Shown: piece after piece, positions 1 through 9,681 of the stretch
Position numbering within the stretch: the first letter of the stretch is position 1
Layout: each line of letters starts with the position of its first letter
NCBI GenBank assembly: GCA_905202215.1
Contig: CAJKRG010000010.1
Span: forward strand, 1 to 64,000
Direction of reading: 5' to 3'
Length of the DNA stretch: 64,000 nucleotides
Source of the DNA: an uncultured Porphyromonadaceae bacterium
GTDB taxonomy: Bacteria > Bacteroidota > Bacteroidia > Bacteroidales > Muribaculaceae
The notes under the pieces: model-generated
The model's database searches: none
Seen by the model: only the letters and a program-made list of their open reading frames with translations
Told to the model about the DNA's origin: nothing
Made by a program: the position numbers and the translations under genes

Positions 1-780
1 CGTCAGTTCATTTTCCGTATGCGTGAGTTCGAGCAGATGGAAATGCAGTTCTTCGTGCGCCCGGGCGAAGAACTCAAATGGTTCGCGCAATGGAAAGAAT
101 GGCGTCTGAAATGGCACAAGGCCCTCGGCCTCGGCGACCAGAAATACCGTTACCACGACCACGACAAACTGGCACACTACGCCAATGCCGCCACCGACAT
201 CGAATTCCTCATGCCCTTCGGTTTCAAAGAAGTGGAAGGTATCCACAGCCGCACCAACTTCGACCTCTCGCAGCATCAGAAATTCTCCGGCAAGAAAATC
301 GAATACTTCGATCCCGAACTCAACGAGCACTACACCCCCTATGTCATCGAGACCTCGATCGGCGTTGACCGCATGTTCCTGAGCGTACTCTGCTCAAGCT
401 ATGAGGAAGAACAGCTCCCCGGCGGCGATACCCGCACCGTGCTTCACCTTCCGGCCGCCCTCGCCCCAGTGAAATGCGCCGTGCTTCCTCTCGTTCGCAA
501 AGACGGACTGCCAGAAAAGGCACGCGAAATCGTAGACGATCTCAAATTCGATTTCGCCACACACTATGAGGAAAAAGACGCCATCGGCAAACGCTACCGC
601 CGTCAGGATGCCATAGGCACACCGTTCTGTATCACCGTCGATCACCAGACACTCGAGGACAACACCGTCACCCTGCGCGAACGCGACTCTATGGAGCAGA
701 CCCGCGTGTCGGTCGATGATCTTCACAAACTGATCCATGACCGCGTAAGCCTTGCTTCGCTGCTGCGCAAACTTAAATAA
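1..780 (+). CDS. glyS: Glycyl-tRNA synthetase, C-terminal part (cut by window edge)
   Basis: Charges tRNA-Gly with glycine in the cytoplasm. The reading frame is open from base 1, so the gene begins upstream; 259 codons are visible. The visible part holds the end of the class II catalytic core: a motif-3 type stretch ETSIGVDRMFLSVL near residues 118-131 with its ATP-binding Arg, then the alpha/beta anticodon-binding domain (from about LAPVKCAVLPLV) to the C-terminus. This is the single-chain homodimeric (eukaryote/archaea-like) GlyRS used by Bacteroidetes, not the alpha2beta2 form. The ATG at base 19 lies inside the conserved core and is not a start. lemA follows after about 95 nt. Confidence 0.95.
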   Translation, partial: RQFIFRMREFEQMEMQFFVRPGEELKWFAQWKEWRLKWHKALGLGDQKYRYHDHDKLAHYANAATDIEFLMPFGFKEVEGIHSRTNFDLSQHQKFSGKKIEYFDPELNEHYTPYVIETSIGVDRMFLSVLCSSYEEEQLPGGDTRTVLHLPAALAPVKCAVLPLVRKDGLPEKAREIVDDLKFDFATHYEEKDAIGKRYRRQDAIGTPFCITVDHQTLEDNTVTLRERDSMEQTRVSVDDLHKLIHDRVSLASLLRKLK

Positions 781-822
781 AAGTGAAGGGTGAAAGGTGA
801 ATAGTGAATGGCAACAAAACTA

Positions 823-876
823 TTATCTCCACCGTTAACCTTTCACATTCAACTTTTAAATTTATCTCCACCGTTA
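823..876. repeat. Direct repeat in the lemA leader
   Basis: The 15-base unit TTATCTCCACCGTTA occurs at 823-837 and again at 862-876, 39 bases apart start to start; the last A of the second copy is the first base of the lemA start codon. Just upstream (782-806) is a string of short GTGAA-type units, and GTGAAAGG (790-797) is repeated inverted as CCTTTCAC (839-846). No function can be assigned; slippage products or a regulatory duplication are both possible. Confidence 0.6.
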
Positions 877-1490
877 TGAAAAAATCGTATATAATAATCG
901 GCATCATAGTTGTACTGGTACTCGTCGCCTTCTTCTCCGGAAAGTCGACATACAACTCCATGATGACTCTCGATCAGGACGTCGAACAGTCGTGGGCACA
1001 GGTGCAGGTGCAGTATCAGCGCCGGCTCGACCTTATCCCCAATCTTGTGGAGACCGTCAAGGGCTATGCCAAGCACGAAAGCGAGACATTCGAGAACGTT
1101 ACCCGCGCGCGTGCCGGACTGACCGAGGCAATGACCAATGCCGAAGCGGCCGAAACCGAGGCCAACCCGACCGACGAACAGACTTTCGCCCGCAACCAGC
1201 AGACCCAGGATGCACTCAACAAAGCTCTGAGCATCTATGTCAACGCCGTGCGCGAAGCCTATCCCGACCTCAAGGCCGACACTCAGTTCATCAACCTGCA
1301 GACACAGCTCGAAGGCACCGAAAACCGCATAGCCACCGAGCGTGGCCGCTACACCGATGCCGTGCGTACCTACAACGTGGCCGTAAAACGATTCCCTGCC
1401 AATATCTGGGCGTCGATATTCGGCTTCAAGGCCAAACCTCAGTTCCAGGCTGATGCCGAAGCTGCCAAAGCTCCTACCGTAACATTCTGA
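876..1490 (+). CDS. lemA: LemA family membrane protein
   Basis: 204-residue LemA-type protein. Residues about 5-22 form one hydrophobic N-terminal segment (YIIIGIIVVLVLVAFF), followed by the long helical LemA domain with the typical NLVETVKGYAKHE motif. LemA proteins are anchored with a short N-terminus and an extracytoplasmic helical bundle; their biochemical role is not settled. The frame is open further upstream (an ATG at 804), but MKKSYIII at 876 is the natural start because the membrane segment then sits at the N-terminus. It is followed after one base by the FKBP-like lipoprotein gene, so the two are probably cotranscribed. Bacteroidetes lemA is often next to TPM-domain genes; none is seen here. 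Confidence 0.9.
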   Translation: MKKSYIIIGIIVVLVLVAFFSGKSTYNSMMTLDQDVEQSWAQVQVQYQRRLDLIPNLVETVKGYAKHESETFENVTRARAGLTEAMTNAEAAETEANPTDEQTFARNQQTQDALNKALSIYVNAVREAYPDLKADTQFINLQTQLEGTENRIATERGRYTDAVRTYNVAVKRFPANIWASIFGFKAKPQFQADAEAAKAPTVTF

Positions 1491-1491
1491 T

Positions 1492-2055
1492 ATGAAAAAA
1501 CTGTTTTATCTGCCCCTCGCTCTTCTCGCCCTTGCCGGCACAGCCTGCGATGACGATATGAAGACCACATGGGACGAATATACCGACTGGCGCGAAGCCA
1601 ATGCCGAATGGCTCTCCGAGCAACAGTTGCGCACCAACCCCGACGGCACTCCATATTTCACAAAAATCGTGCCCGACTGGAATCCGGGTGCTTTCGTCCT
1701 GATTCATTATTTCAATGATCGGGCCGAAACAGAAGGCAACCTCAGCCCGCTATATACGAGCACAATCGACACACGCTACGAACTTCATCTCTACGACGGA
1801 ACTCCCGCCGACTCAAGTAAGCTCAGCACGTCGCCTGCTCCGGGAATATTCCGTACCCGTCTCAACAATACCGTACAGGGCTGGGCGATGGCACTCTCCG
1901 ACATGCGCTGCGGTGATACCGCCGAAGTCATACTGCCTTACGGTGTAGCGTACGGCTCTCAGAATCTCGGTACGATTCCACCATACTCCAATCTTCGCTT
2001 CAATATCCGTCTTGTGGATATACCCTACTATGAGGCTCCGCCATACGAAAAGTAA
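1492..2055 (+). CDS. FKBP-type peptidyl-prolyl isomerase-like lipoprotein
   Basis: 187 residues with a lipoprotein signal peptide ending in LAGTAC (lipidated Cys19), so the product sits in the envelope facing the periplasm. The C-terminal half has the FKBP fold pattern: a GTPAD segment, the VQGWAMALSDMRCGDTAEVILP strands, AYGSQNLGTIPPYSNLRFNIRLVDI. In FKBP family members the VxGWxxxLxxMxxGxxxxxxIPxxLAYG pattern lines the proline-isomerase pocket. It starts one base after lemA stops and ends at a hairpin terminator. The assignment to the family is firm; whether it is catalytically active is not shown, since some pocket aromatics are not evident. Confidence 0.85.
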   Translation: MKKLFYLPLALLALAGTACDDDMKTTWDEYTDWREANAEWLSEQQLRTNPDGTPYFTKIVPDWNPGAFVLIHYFNDRAETEGNLSPLYTSTIDTRYELHLYDGTPADSSKLSTSPAPGIFRTRLNNTVQGWAMALSDMRCGDTAEVILPYGVAYGSQNLGTIPPYSNLRFNIRLVDIPYYEAPPYEK

Positions 2056-2070
2056 AATCCATATATAACT

Positions 2071-2104
2071 AAAACGGCCGCGCACCCCTGCGTGGCCGTT
2101 TTTC
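2071..2104. terminator. Hairpin terminator between convergent genes
   Basis: Stem AAAACGGCC at 2071-2079 pairs with GGCCGTTTT at 2094-2102, extended by GCG/CGT, with a CACCCCTG loop, and T-rich on the plus strand. It lies between the FKBP-like gene (stops 2055) and pspC on the opposite strand (stops 2142). The A-rich 5' arm allows it to work in both directions. Confidence 0.8.
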
Positions 2105-2141
2105 ATAAACAATCAATCTAATTATATAATGATAATAGCAT

Positions 2142-3191
2142 TTACATCGAAGCGGCGACTACCGATACGGCTATAGCAAGGGAGATGAGCAATATTTCCA
2201 TGATCAATGCGGTGATTTTTGTAGTTCGGGAAGCTCCTTTGGTATTGAAGAGGACGCAGGCAGAAGCCCAGGCGAGCGCCCATCCGGCTATAGCGGCAAC
2301 CATAGACCACAGTAGTATTATTGCGACATATATACCCTCTCCACGCCACGGAAGATTCCACATAAGATCAGGCACATTTCCGAAGTAATACCAGAGCTGA
2401 CACAGGCCTATCGAAATAAAAGTGATAGTACCTCCGATGAGAGCCACACTGCCGACAATGCCGAGAAAGCCCATCACAACCTTACCTACGACGGAGAGGA
2501 TCAATGAAAAAAAATTGCGGGGCTCCTCCTCTTGCCCGTTGGCTGCCGCAGTCGGACTATTTTCCATAAATGTCTGCCCGACCGTGTCTACATTTACAGG
2601 CTCTCCTTTCATCTCGAGTATCTGCCGCGGTGTCTGGGCCGGCGGTATAATCATCCAGCCGAGAAGATAAAGCACCACCAGAGGCACGAACATCGGAGCC
2701 CAGAAATTACCGAAGCAGGCAATCACGGCATAAAGCAGACGGAGGATATTGGCGTTCCAGCCCAGATATGTGGCCACACCACCGAGAACACCACCGAAGA
2801 TCTTATTCTTCATGTTGCGGTAGAGACGCTTCTTTGTCGGGAAGTTGAATTCCACAAAAGGCTTCGACTCCTCTTCGGCTTCTTTACATGAATCCGTCTC
2901 ACCGTCGGATGCCTCTGACTCGATATCGGCTTCGCCTGTAATCTGCTCGGGTCGTCCCATTGTCTCTATTACCGAGGCAACATCTGCCTTAACTATCACA
3001 TTTGCGCCAGAAGCTATGCGCTCCTCGAACAGCTCGCGTATACGGCTTTCGATATCTCCGACTATTTCGGCTCCTTCGGTGCCTTTAAATGTAAGTCTGA
3101 GCTGCTGCAGGTAATCCTGAAGCATAAGATAGGCGTCTTCGTCTATATAGAAAATCTGGCCGTCGATATTGGCCGGGTAAGTACGTTTCAT
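2142..3191 (-). CDS. PspC-domain multi-pass membrane protein
   Basis: 349 residues. The N-terminal 110 residues are soluble and acidic, with a conserved-looking head (ANIDGQIFYIDEDAYLMLQDYL and a GDIESRIRELFEE helix). Residues about 121-187 form the PspC domain: basic KKRLYRNMKNK, then GVLGGVATYLGW and a long membrane helix. At least three further hydrophobic segments follow to the C-terminus. PspC proteins belong to phage-shock/envelope-stress responses; in Bacteroidetes this N-terminal extension with PspC is paired with a PadR regulator, as here. Start codon ATG at 3191 overlaps the padR stop by four bases, so the two are translationally coupled. Probably an envelope-stress membrane factor whose level is set by the adjacent repressor. 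Confidence 0.85.
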   Translation of the reverse strand: MKRTYPANIDGQIFYIDEDAYLMLQDYLQQLRLTFKGTEGAEIVGDIESRIRELFEERIASGANVIVKADVASVIETMGRPEQITGEADIESEASDGETDSCKEAEEESKPFVEFNFPTKKRLYRNMKNKIFGGVLGGVATYLGWNANILRLLYAVIACFGNFWAPMFVPLVVLYLLGWMIIPPAQTPRQILEMKGEPVNVDTVGQTFMENSPTAAANGQEEEPRNFFSLILSVVGKVVMGFLGIVGSVALIGGTITFISIGLCQLWYYFGNVPDLMWNLPWRGEGIYVAIILLWSMVAAIAGWALAWASACVLFNTKGASRTTKITALIMEILLISLAIAVSVVAASM

Positions 3192-3550
3192 TCTTCGTCG
3201 ATATTAATTGGTGGAGGCGTTTGAGAAGGGAGGAGAATGTGATTTACTGTGTGGCAGATTTCATCCCATGATGATTTCAGCTGATCAAGGAACTGAAGGC
3301 CAAGGGGAGTGATTGAGTAATACTTGCGCGGCGGTCCCGATGGCGATTCTTCCCAGCGGTAAGCAAGGAGTCCGTCATTTTTCAGACGGGTAAGGAGCGG
3401 ATAGAGCGTGCCTTCCATCACTATCAGATGGGCTTCTTTCATGCTGGCTATAATTTCGGAGGCATAAGCGTCGCGATTCCGCAGCAACAGCAACACGCAA
3501 AATTCCAGCATCCCCTTGCGCATTTGCGATTTCAGATTGTCGATGTTCAT
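3188..3550 (-). CDS. PadR family transcriptional regulator
   Basis: 120-residue PadR-type winged-helix repressor. Residues about 12-85 carry the wHTH: GMLEFCVLLLLRNRDAYASEII, then MEGTLYPLLTRLKNDGLL and the wing SGPPRKYYSITPLG, which are the PadR hallmarks. A short helical tail gives the dimer contact and the last 15 residues are proline-rich. First gene of a padR-pspC operon (4-base overlap). The promoter lies at 3606-3636, and a perfect 8-bp inverted repeat covers its TTG element (3626-3646), consistent with autorepression. The inducing signal is not readable from the sequence. Confidence 0.92.
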   Translation of the reverse strand: MNIDNLKSQMRKGMLEFCVLLLLRNRDAYASEIIASMKEAHLIVMEGTLYPLLTRLKNDGLLAYRWEESPSGPPRKYYSITPLGLQFLDQLKSSWDEICHTVNHILLPSQTPPPINIDEE

Positions 3551-3605
3551 TGAGTTCTTTCTTTGATTGTAGATTTTAGAGGGGTGCTCTCTTTTATTGA
3601 CACTG

Positions 3606-3636
3606 CAAAGTTAAGCACTCAAAAGGTACTATGCAA
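3606..3636 (-). promoter_or_regulatory. Promoter of padR-pspC
   Basis: On the minus strand, -7 element TAACTTTG (plus-strand 3606-3613) is preceded by TTG (3634-3636) with a 20-base spacer, matching the Bacteroidetes promoter consensus. The padR start codon lies about 56 bases downstream. Confidence 0.65.
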
Positions 3637-3646
3637 TACATAGTAC
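3626..3646. promoter_or_regulatory. Palindromic candidate PadR operator
   Basis: GTACTATG (3626-3633), spacer CAATA, CATAGTAC (3639-3646): a perfect 8-bp inverted repeat. It covers the TTG of the padR promoter, so a bound dimer would block RNA polymerase. PadR repressors typically bind palindromes upstream of their own gene; assigning this one to the adjacent regulator is inference. Confidence 0.6.
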
Positions 3647-3729
3647 TAAATTTCTCTGAAATTTTACATCTTTTAACACTCGCCACTCTAAAAAGAGGTT
3701 TCTCGGCTTATCTTGTCGAAATTTTTGCT

Positions 3730-3737
3730 ATATTTGT
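3730..3737 (+). promoter_or_regulatory. -7 element directly upstream of the thioesterase gene
   Basis: TATATTTG fits the Bacteroidetes -7 consensus and ends only five bases before the ATG at 3742. No TTG at the ideal distance is present (nearest 3713-3715, 14-base spacer). If used, the transcript would be leaderless or nearly so. Confidence 0.4.
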
Positions 3738-3741
3738 CATT

Positions 3742-4152
3742 ATGAACGACAAATATATATATGAACTGTCATTGAAAGTACGCGACTACGAGGTTGATGC
3801 CGAAGGTATAGTGAACAACGCCAATTATCTTCACTATCTCGAGCATACACGCCATGAATTCTGCGAACAAGCCGGATTCTCGTTTCGCGACATGCGGGAA
3901 CGGGGGCTTACCCCGGTTGTAGCCCGTGTGGAAATCAAGTATCTGCACTCACTCGGTCTTGGCGACAGCATGATAAGCAAACTTGCCCTCAGCCGCCGCG
4001 GCCCCGTATTCGTATTCCACCAGGACATATACACTCCATCCGGAGATCCCGTGATAAAGGCCATTGTCGACATAGCATGCTACGAAAACGGCCGTCTGTC
4101 GCGCGGACAAGCTCTTGCCGAGGCATTTGCAAAGTATCTGAACGAAGAATGA
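3742..4152 (+). CDS. Acyl-CoA thioesterase, YbgC/4HBT hotdog family
   Basis: 136 residues forming a single hotdog-fold 4-hydroxybenzoyl-CoA thioesterase domain. The N-terminal signature D19-AEGIVNNANYLHYLEHTR contains the conserved catalytic Asp and the VNNxxYxxYxE motif. The family hydrolyses acyl-CoA thioesters in the cytoplasm; the acyl chain cannot be told from sequence. The open frame extends upstream to 3631, but MNDKYIYELSLKV at 3742 is where family similarity starts and a -7 promoter element lies just before it. The stop overlaps the dprA start (ATGA), so translation is coupled. Confidence 0.9.
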   Translation: MNDKYIYELSLKVRDYEVDAEGIVNNANYLHYLEHTRHEFCEQAGFSFRDMRERGLTPVVARVEIKYLHSLGLGDSMISKLALSRRGPVFVFHQDIYTPSGDPVIKAIVDIACYENGRLSRGQALAEAFAKYLNEE

Positions 4153-5267
4153 GCCGACACGACGAACTCATATACCGCATAGCGTTCGCCACCTACCGCA
4201 ACGTGAACTACACCAGCGCCACACGCCTTGAAGCCAGGCATGTGACGCCAGAGGCGTTTTTTACGTTCCCGGCATCCACTCTTTCAAGCATGACAGGCCT
4301 GAAACCGGCCTTTTTCGCCGACGACCGGCGCCGCGAGGCTCTCGAGGCAGCCCGGCGCGAGGCCGATTTCATTAGCTCGAACCATATCCGGGCCATATAT
4401 TATACCGACAAGGACTATCCGGCGAGGCTTGCCGAATGCAACGACGCACCGGCAATGCTTTTTGTCCTCGGCGATACGAAACTCGATTTCCGTCACGTCG
4501 TATCGGTGGTCGGCACACGTCATTGTACGGCCTACGGACTTGATTTCACACGGACGCTTATCGAGGATCTGGCCAAGAGTCTCGACGACGTGCTGATTGT
4601 AAGCGGTCTGGCATACGGTATCGATATAGCGGCACATAAAGCGGCCATGAGTGCCGGAATCCATACAGGAGCTGTTTTTGCCCACGGACTTAACACCATC
4701 TATCCGGCCGATCACCGCGACGCTGCCAGACGCATAATCGCCGACGGCGGTTTTCTCGCAACGGAATACCGTACGTGCGAGACCATACACCGTGGCAACT
4801 TCCTCGCCCGCAACCGCATTGTGGCCGGTATGGCCGATGCGACAGTAGTTGTTGAAAGCGACGAACGCGGAGGCGCAATGTCTACAGCCTCGATAGCATC
4901 AGCCTACAACCGCGAAGTATTCGCTGTCCCGGGTCGTATCTATGATCCTGCAAGCCGTGGCTGCAACGCCCTTATCGCCCGTCGCCAGGCCTCGATAATA
5001 AGAAGCGCCGACGATCTTATCGACATAATGGGCTGGACACCAAAACCGCACTCGGGCGAACAACAGGAGTTCTCCTTCGATCTCGATCCTACACAGCAGA
5101 CCGTTGTCGATTTTATCCGCAAAAATCCCACAGCGACCGTCAACGATATGTGTGTGGCTCTCGCACTCCCCTACTCACAGATGGGAAACATACTGTTCGA
5201 GATGGAGATGGCGGATATTCTGGTGTCGCTTCCGGGCGGCAGATACGGCGTGATACTCAAAAGTTAA
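4149..5267 (+). CDS. dprA: DNA-processing protein DprA
   Basis: 372 residues. DprA (DNA processing protein A) binds incoming single-stranded DNA and loads RecA during natural transformation; it is also kept in bacteria not known to be competent. The N-terminal helical region is followed by the Rossmann-like DNA_processg_A domain: VVGTRHCTAYG near residues 117-127 (usual GSR is GTR here), SGLAYGIDIAAHKAAMSAG, then RNRIVAGMADATVVVES and RGGAMSTASIA. The C-terminal 65 residues form the winged-helix DprA_WH domain. Start chosen at ATG 4149, which overlaps the thioesterase stop; the longer frame from 4077 reads through that gene. Confidence 0.95.
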   Translation: MSRHDELIYRIAFATYRNVNYTSATRLEARHVTPEAFFTFPASTLSSMTGLKPAFFADDRRREALEAARREADFISSNHIRAIYYTDKDYPARLAECNDAPAMLFVLGDTKLDFRHVVSVVGTRHCTAYGLDFTRTLIEDLAKSLDDVLIVSGLAYGIDIAAHKAAMSAGIHTGAVFAHGLNTIYPADHRDAARRIIADGGFLATEYRTCETIHRGNFLARNRIVAGMADATVVVESDERGGAMSTASIASAYNREVFAVPGRIYDPASRGCNALIARRQASIIRSADDLIDIMGWTPKPHSGEQQEFSFDLDPTQQTVVDFIRKNPTATVNDMCVALALPYSQMGNILFEMEMADILVSLPGGRYGVILKS

Positions 5268-5355
5268 ATAATCACTAATTACAAGTTATTGACCGCGGGA
5301 CAATGTTATATATAAAAACCCCCGATTCATAACTATTCACTGACAACTATACGAC

Positions 5356-6231
5356 ATGGAACACAAAATCATTCCGGCTTCCGAACTCATCATCAACCCC
5401 GACGGAACCATATTTCACCTCCATCTCCATCCCTCGCAGCTCACTGACCGCATAATCCTTGTCGGCGATCCGGGCCGCGTCGACATGGTGGCATCATTCT
5501 TCGACACAAAGACATTCGAAGTATCAGCCCGCGAATTTCATACCATAGGCGGTACATACAAGGGTAAACCCATCATGTGCCTCAGCCATGGTATCGGTCC
5601 TGACAACATAGATATAGTAATCAACGAACTTGATGCTCTGGCTAACATCGACTTTGAAACACGTGAGGTCCGCGCCGAGAAACGCCGCCTCACAATGGTA
5701 AGAATCGGTACATCGGGCGCGCTCCAGCCCGAATTATCCCTCGGCACTCCCGTCATAGCCGAAAAGTCACTCGGATTCGACGGTGTTCTGAACTACTATG
5801 CCGGACGTAACGAAGTTGCAGATCTTGACTTCGAAAAGAAATTCTGCGAACACACCGGCTGGAATCCTCTCTGGGCAAAGCCTTATATCGTTAGTGCCGA
5901 CGAAGAACTTGTCGACAGAATAGGACGCGATGACATGGTGCGCGGCAACACGATCTCGGCTGTAGGCTTTTACGGGCCTCAGGGACGCGAACTGCGTCTG
6001 CCGCTCGCCAATCCCGACCTCAACCGCAGAATTGAGGAATTCGAATACAACGGCCGCAAAATCACAAACTACGAAATGGAAAGCGCGCCTCTCGCCGGTC
6101 TGGGCCGCCTGATGGGTCACCGTTGTATGACCGTATGTTCCATCATCGCGAACCGCTACAAGACCGAAGCCAACCCCAACTACAAGCAGGGCATACGCGA
6201 CCTCATCGCCGTAGTCCTCGACCGCATCTAA
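5356..6231 (+). CDS. Nucleoside phosphorylase (uridine phosphorylase-like)
   Basis: 291-residue NP-1 family phosphorylase for nucleoside salvage. Visible family features are VGDPGRVDMVASFFD (phosphate loop, residues about 36-50), FHTIGGTYKGKPIMCLSHGIGPDN, RIGTSGALQPELSLGTPVIA (second phosphate/ribose contact) and YEMESAPLAGLG with the Glu that holds the ribose. Closest in type to the uridine phosphorylases of Bacteroidetes, but purine versus pyrimidine preference cannot be fixed by eye. It stands alone between the dprA unit and a convergent Dabb gene, with a strong hairpin terminator right after its stop. Confidence 0.88.
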   Translation: MEHKIIPASELIINPDGTIFHLHLHPSQLTDRIILVGDPGRVDMVASFFDTKTFEVSAREFHTIGGTYKGKPIMCLSHGIGPDNIDIVINELDALANIDFETREVRAEKRRLTMVRIGTSGALQPELSLGTPVIAEKSLGFDGVLNYYAGRNEVADLDFEKKFCEHTGWNPLWAKPYIVSADEELVDRIGRDDMVRGNTISAVGFYGPQGRELRLPLANPDLNRRIEEFEYNGRKITNYEMESAPLAGLGRLMGHRCMTVCSIIANRYKTEANPNYKQGIRDLIAVVLDRI

Positions 6232-6236
6232 ATAAT

Positions 6237-6273
6237 AATGGCCATAATGCCGGAACACGACATTATGGCCATT
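6237..6273. terminator. Bidirectional hairpin terminator
   Basis: AATGGCCATAATG (6237-6249) pairs perfectly over 13 bp with CATTATGGCCATT (6261-6273). It sits between the convergent nucleoside phosphorylase (stops 6231) and Dabb gene (stops 6291) and can serve both. Confidence 0.8.
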
Positions 6274-6290
6274 GTTATATCCTTTTGTCT

Positions 6291-6587
6291 TTATTGCTCG
6301 CAGTCAACACAGGCGCGAGCAGCCACAAGAGGCTTGATGATAGCCACACAAGCCAGATGGGCAGGATGGCCGGCATAAGCCTTGAGGTCATCGAAATTAT
6401 TACAGATAGCCGTGAGGGTGACAGTCCAGTTACCTTCGATACCACTGTTGTCTATGGCCACTTCCATTGATTTAAGCTCCGCAATCTGTGCGGGAAGAGC
6501 TTCAAGACCGGCTTTGAAATCGGCGGCAGCCCCGGCAACGGCCTCGGTGTCTCCTTCAAGCCTGAACATTACTACATGCTTTACCAT
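6291..6587 (-). CDS. Dabb (stress-responsive alpha/beta barrel) domain protein
   Basis: 98 residues, one dimeric ferredoxin-like Dabb domain: MVKHVVMFRL at the N-terminus, a central NWTVTLTAICNNFDDLKAYAGHPAHLACV stretch with the usual YxxHPxHxxV signature, and a short tail ending VDCEQ. Members are small cytoplasmic dimers of unclear or varied role, some stress-induced, some catalytic. Located about 100 bases downstream of the ABC-F gene on the same strand, possibly with its own promoter. Confidence 0.85.
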   Translation of the reverse strand: MVKHVVMFRLEGDTEAVAGAAADFKAGLEALPAQIAELKSMEVAIDNSGIEGNWTVTLTAICNNFDDLKAYAGHPAHLACVAIIKPLVAARACVDCEQ

Positions 6588-6691
6588 ATTTTAAGCTTTT
6601 AAGCTAACGAGCTGACAGGCCGACAGGCAGCCTTTGAATCCAAGCCCGATTATTATTAATTATTTATTAAAATGCCTATTAACCCGATGAT

Positions 6692-8314
<1,623 letters not shown>

Positions 8315-9628
8315 TTACTCGAATAAATGTTTGCTGAGGCGTCGCAAAGCCTCCACTTTGTCTTCGGCGCGCACAAGCACCGAAATATTATAGTTGCTGC
8401 CGCCATAGGAAATCATGCGCACGGGAATATCGCCGAGCGCAGCGAGCACACGGCCTTCAAAGCCGGTATTGTGCCACTCCAGATCGCCCACAATACAGAT
8501 TATGACCATATTGCTGTCTACACTGACGGTGCCGAAAGCCTTTAATTCATCGACAATAGCGGCAAGGCGCGAATCATCGTCAATGCTCAGGGTCACTCCG
8601 ACCTCGGATGTTGCCATCATGTCGATACTGGTGCGGTATTTTTCAAATGTTTCGAAAACCTTGTGAAGGAAACCATAGGCAAGCAGCATACGGCCGCTCT
8701 TTATCTTGATCGCAGTGATACCATCTTTGGCCGCCACTGCCTTTATGGTGCCGTCGGGACGTGTATTGTAGATCAACGTTCCGGGGGCTTCCGGCTCCAT
8801 CGTATTGAGCAGGCGCACGGGTATGTCGTGGAGCTTTGCAGGAAGTACACACGCCGGATGAAGGATCTTGGCTCCGAAATATGCCAGTTCGGCGGCTTCT
8901 TCAAAATGAAGCTCGCTTACAGGGCGCGTATTCTCGACATAACGCGGATCATTATTGTGCATGCCGTCGATATCGGTCCATATCTGTATTTCCTCCACAT
9001 CAAGCACGGCTCCCACGATAGATGCGGTATAATCGCTGCCGCCGCGACGCAGATTGTCGGTCTTGCCGGAGCTGTTGCGGCATATGTATCCCTGCGTTAT
9101 ATATACGTCAGCGCCCGGATTGATTTCGAGCAGACGCCGCACTCCTGAGGATATATAGGCCATATCAGGCTCACCGCCCTCGCCGGTACGCATATAGTCG
9201 AGTGCCGGAAGCATGACCGAACGCACACCTCGCTCGGTGAACAAAGCCTGCATCATGGCCGTAGACATCAGTTCGCCCTGGGCAAGAATCTCTTTTTCGG
9301 CATCAGTACCGAATTCCTTGTCGAAATAATAGCGTATTGTCGAAAAACAACGCTCCACGGCATCGGCTGCATGAAGACGGGCCTCATCAGATTCAAGAAG
9401 TTCATGTAATACCGCGTCATACTTGGCCGAAAGTGCGTTGAGAGTCTCCTGTGCACCCGGAACATTGCCTTTGTAAAGATATTCCGATATTTCGACTAAA
9501 GTATTGGTAGTTCCGGACATAGCCGACAGAACTACGATATCACCCTTTGACCTGCACACCAGGTCTGCGACATGTTTTATGCGTTCGGCACTTCCGACCG
9601 AAGTGCCGCCGAATTTAAGTACTTTCAA
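8315..9628 (-). CDS. lysC: Aspartate kinase, monofunctional, TTG start
   Basis: 437 residues. Phosphorylates L-aspartate, the first step to lysine, threonine, methionine and diaminopimelate. The kinase domain opens with KVLKFGGTSVGSAERI; further kinase motifs are DNLRRGGSDYTASIVGA and TDIDGMHNNDPR. Two C-terminal ACT domains (from about residue 300: GITAIKIKSGRM and NMVIICIVGD) indicate feedback control by an amino acid. The conserved KFGGTS must lie at the N-terminus, and the only suitable start is TTG at 9628; the longer frame to an ATG at 9712 runs antiparallel-free through a tRNA gene and its terminator and is rejected. A hairpin-T-run ends 15 bases upstream of this start, so expression needs read-through or a very close promoter. 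Confidence 0.92.
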   Translation of the reverse strand: MKVLKFGGTSVGSAERIKHVADLVCRSKGDIVVLSAMSGTTNTLVEISEYLYKGNVPGAQETLNALSAKYDAVLHELLESDEARLHAADAVERCFSTIRYYFDKEFGTDAEKEILAQGELMSTAMMQALFTERGVRSVMLPALDYMRTGEGGEPDMAYISSGVRRLLEINPGADVYITQGYICRNSSGKTDNLRRGGSDYTASIVGAVLDVEEIQIWTDIDGMHNNDPRYVENTRPVSELHFEEAAELAYFGAKILHPACVLPAKLHDIPVRLLNTMEPEAPGTLIYNTRPDGTIKAVAAKDGITAIKIKSGRMLLAYGFLHKVFETFEKYRTSIDMMATSEVGVTLSIDDDSRLAAIVDELKAFGTVSVDSNMVIICIVGDLEWHNTGFEGRVLAALGDIPVRMISYGGSNYNISVLVRAEDKVEALRRLSKHLFE

Positions 9629-9643
9629 TTCTCGATTATATTT

Positions 9644-9677
9644 AAAAAATCCCGCCTCAGAAAGCAGAAGCGGGATT
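9644..9677 (-). terminator. Terminator behind tRNA-Cys, in front of lysC
   Basis: On the minus strand AATCCCGC and GCGGGATT (plus coordinates 9648-9655 and 9670-9677) form an 8-bp stem followed by a run of six T. It ends tRNA-Cys transcription and lies just ahead of the lysC start, so it could also act as an attenuator for lysC. Confidence 0.75.
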
Positions 9678-9681
9678 GAAG

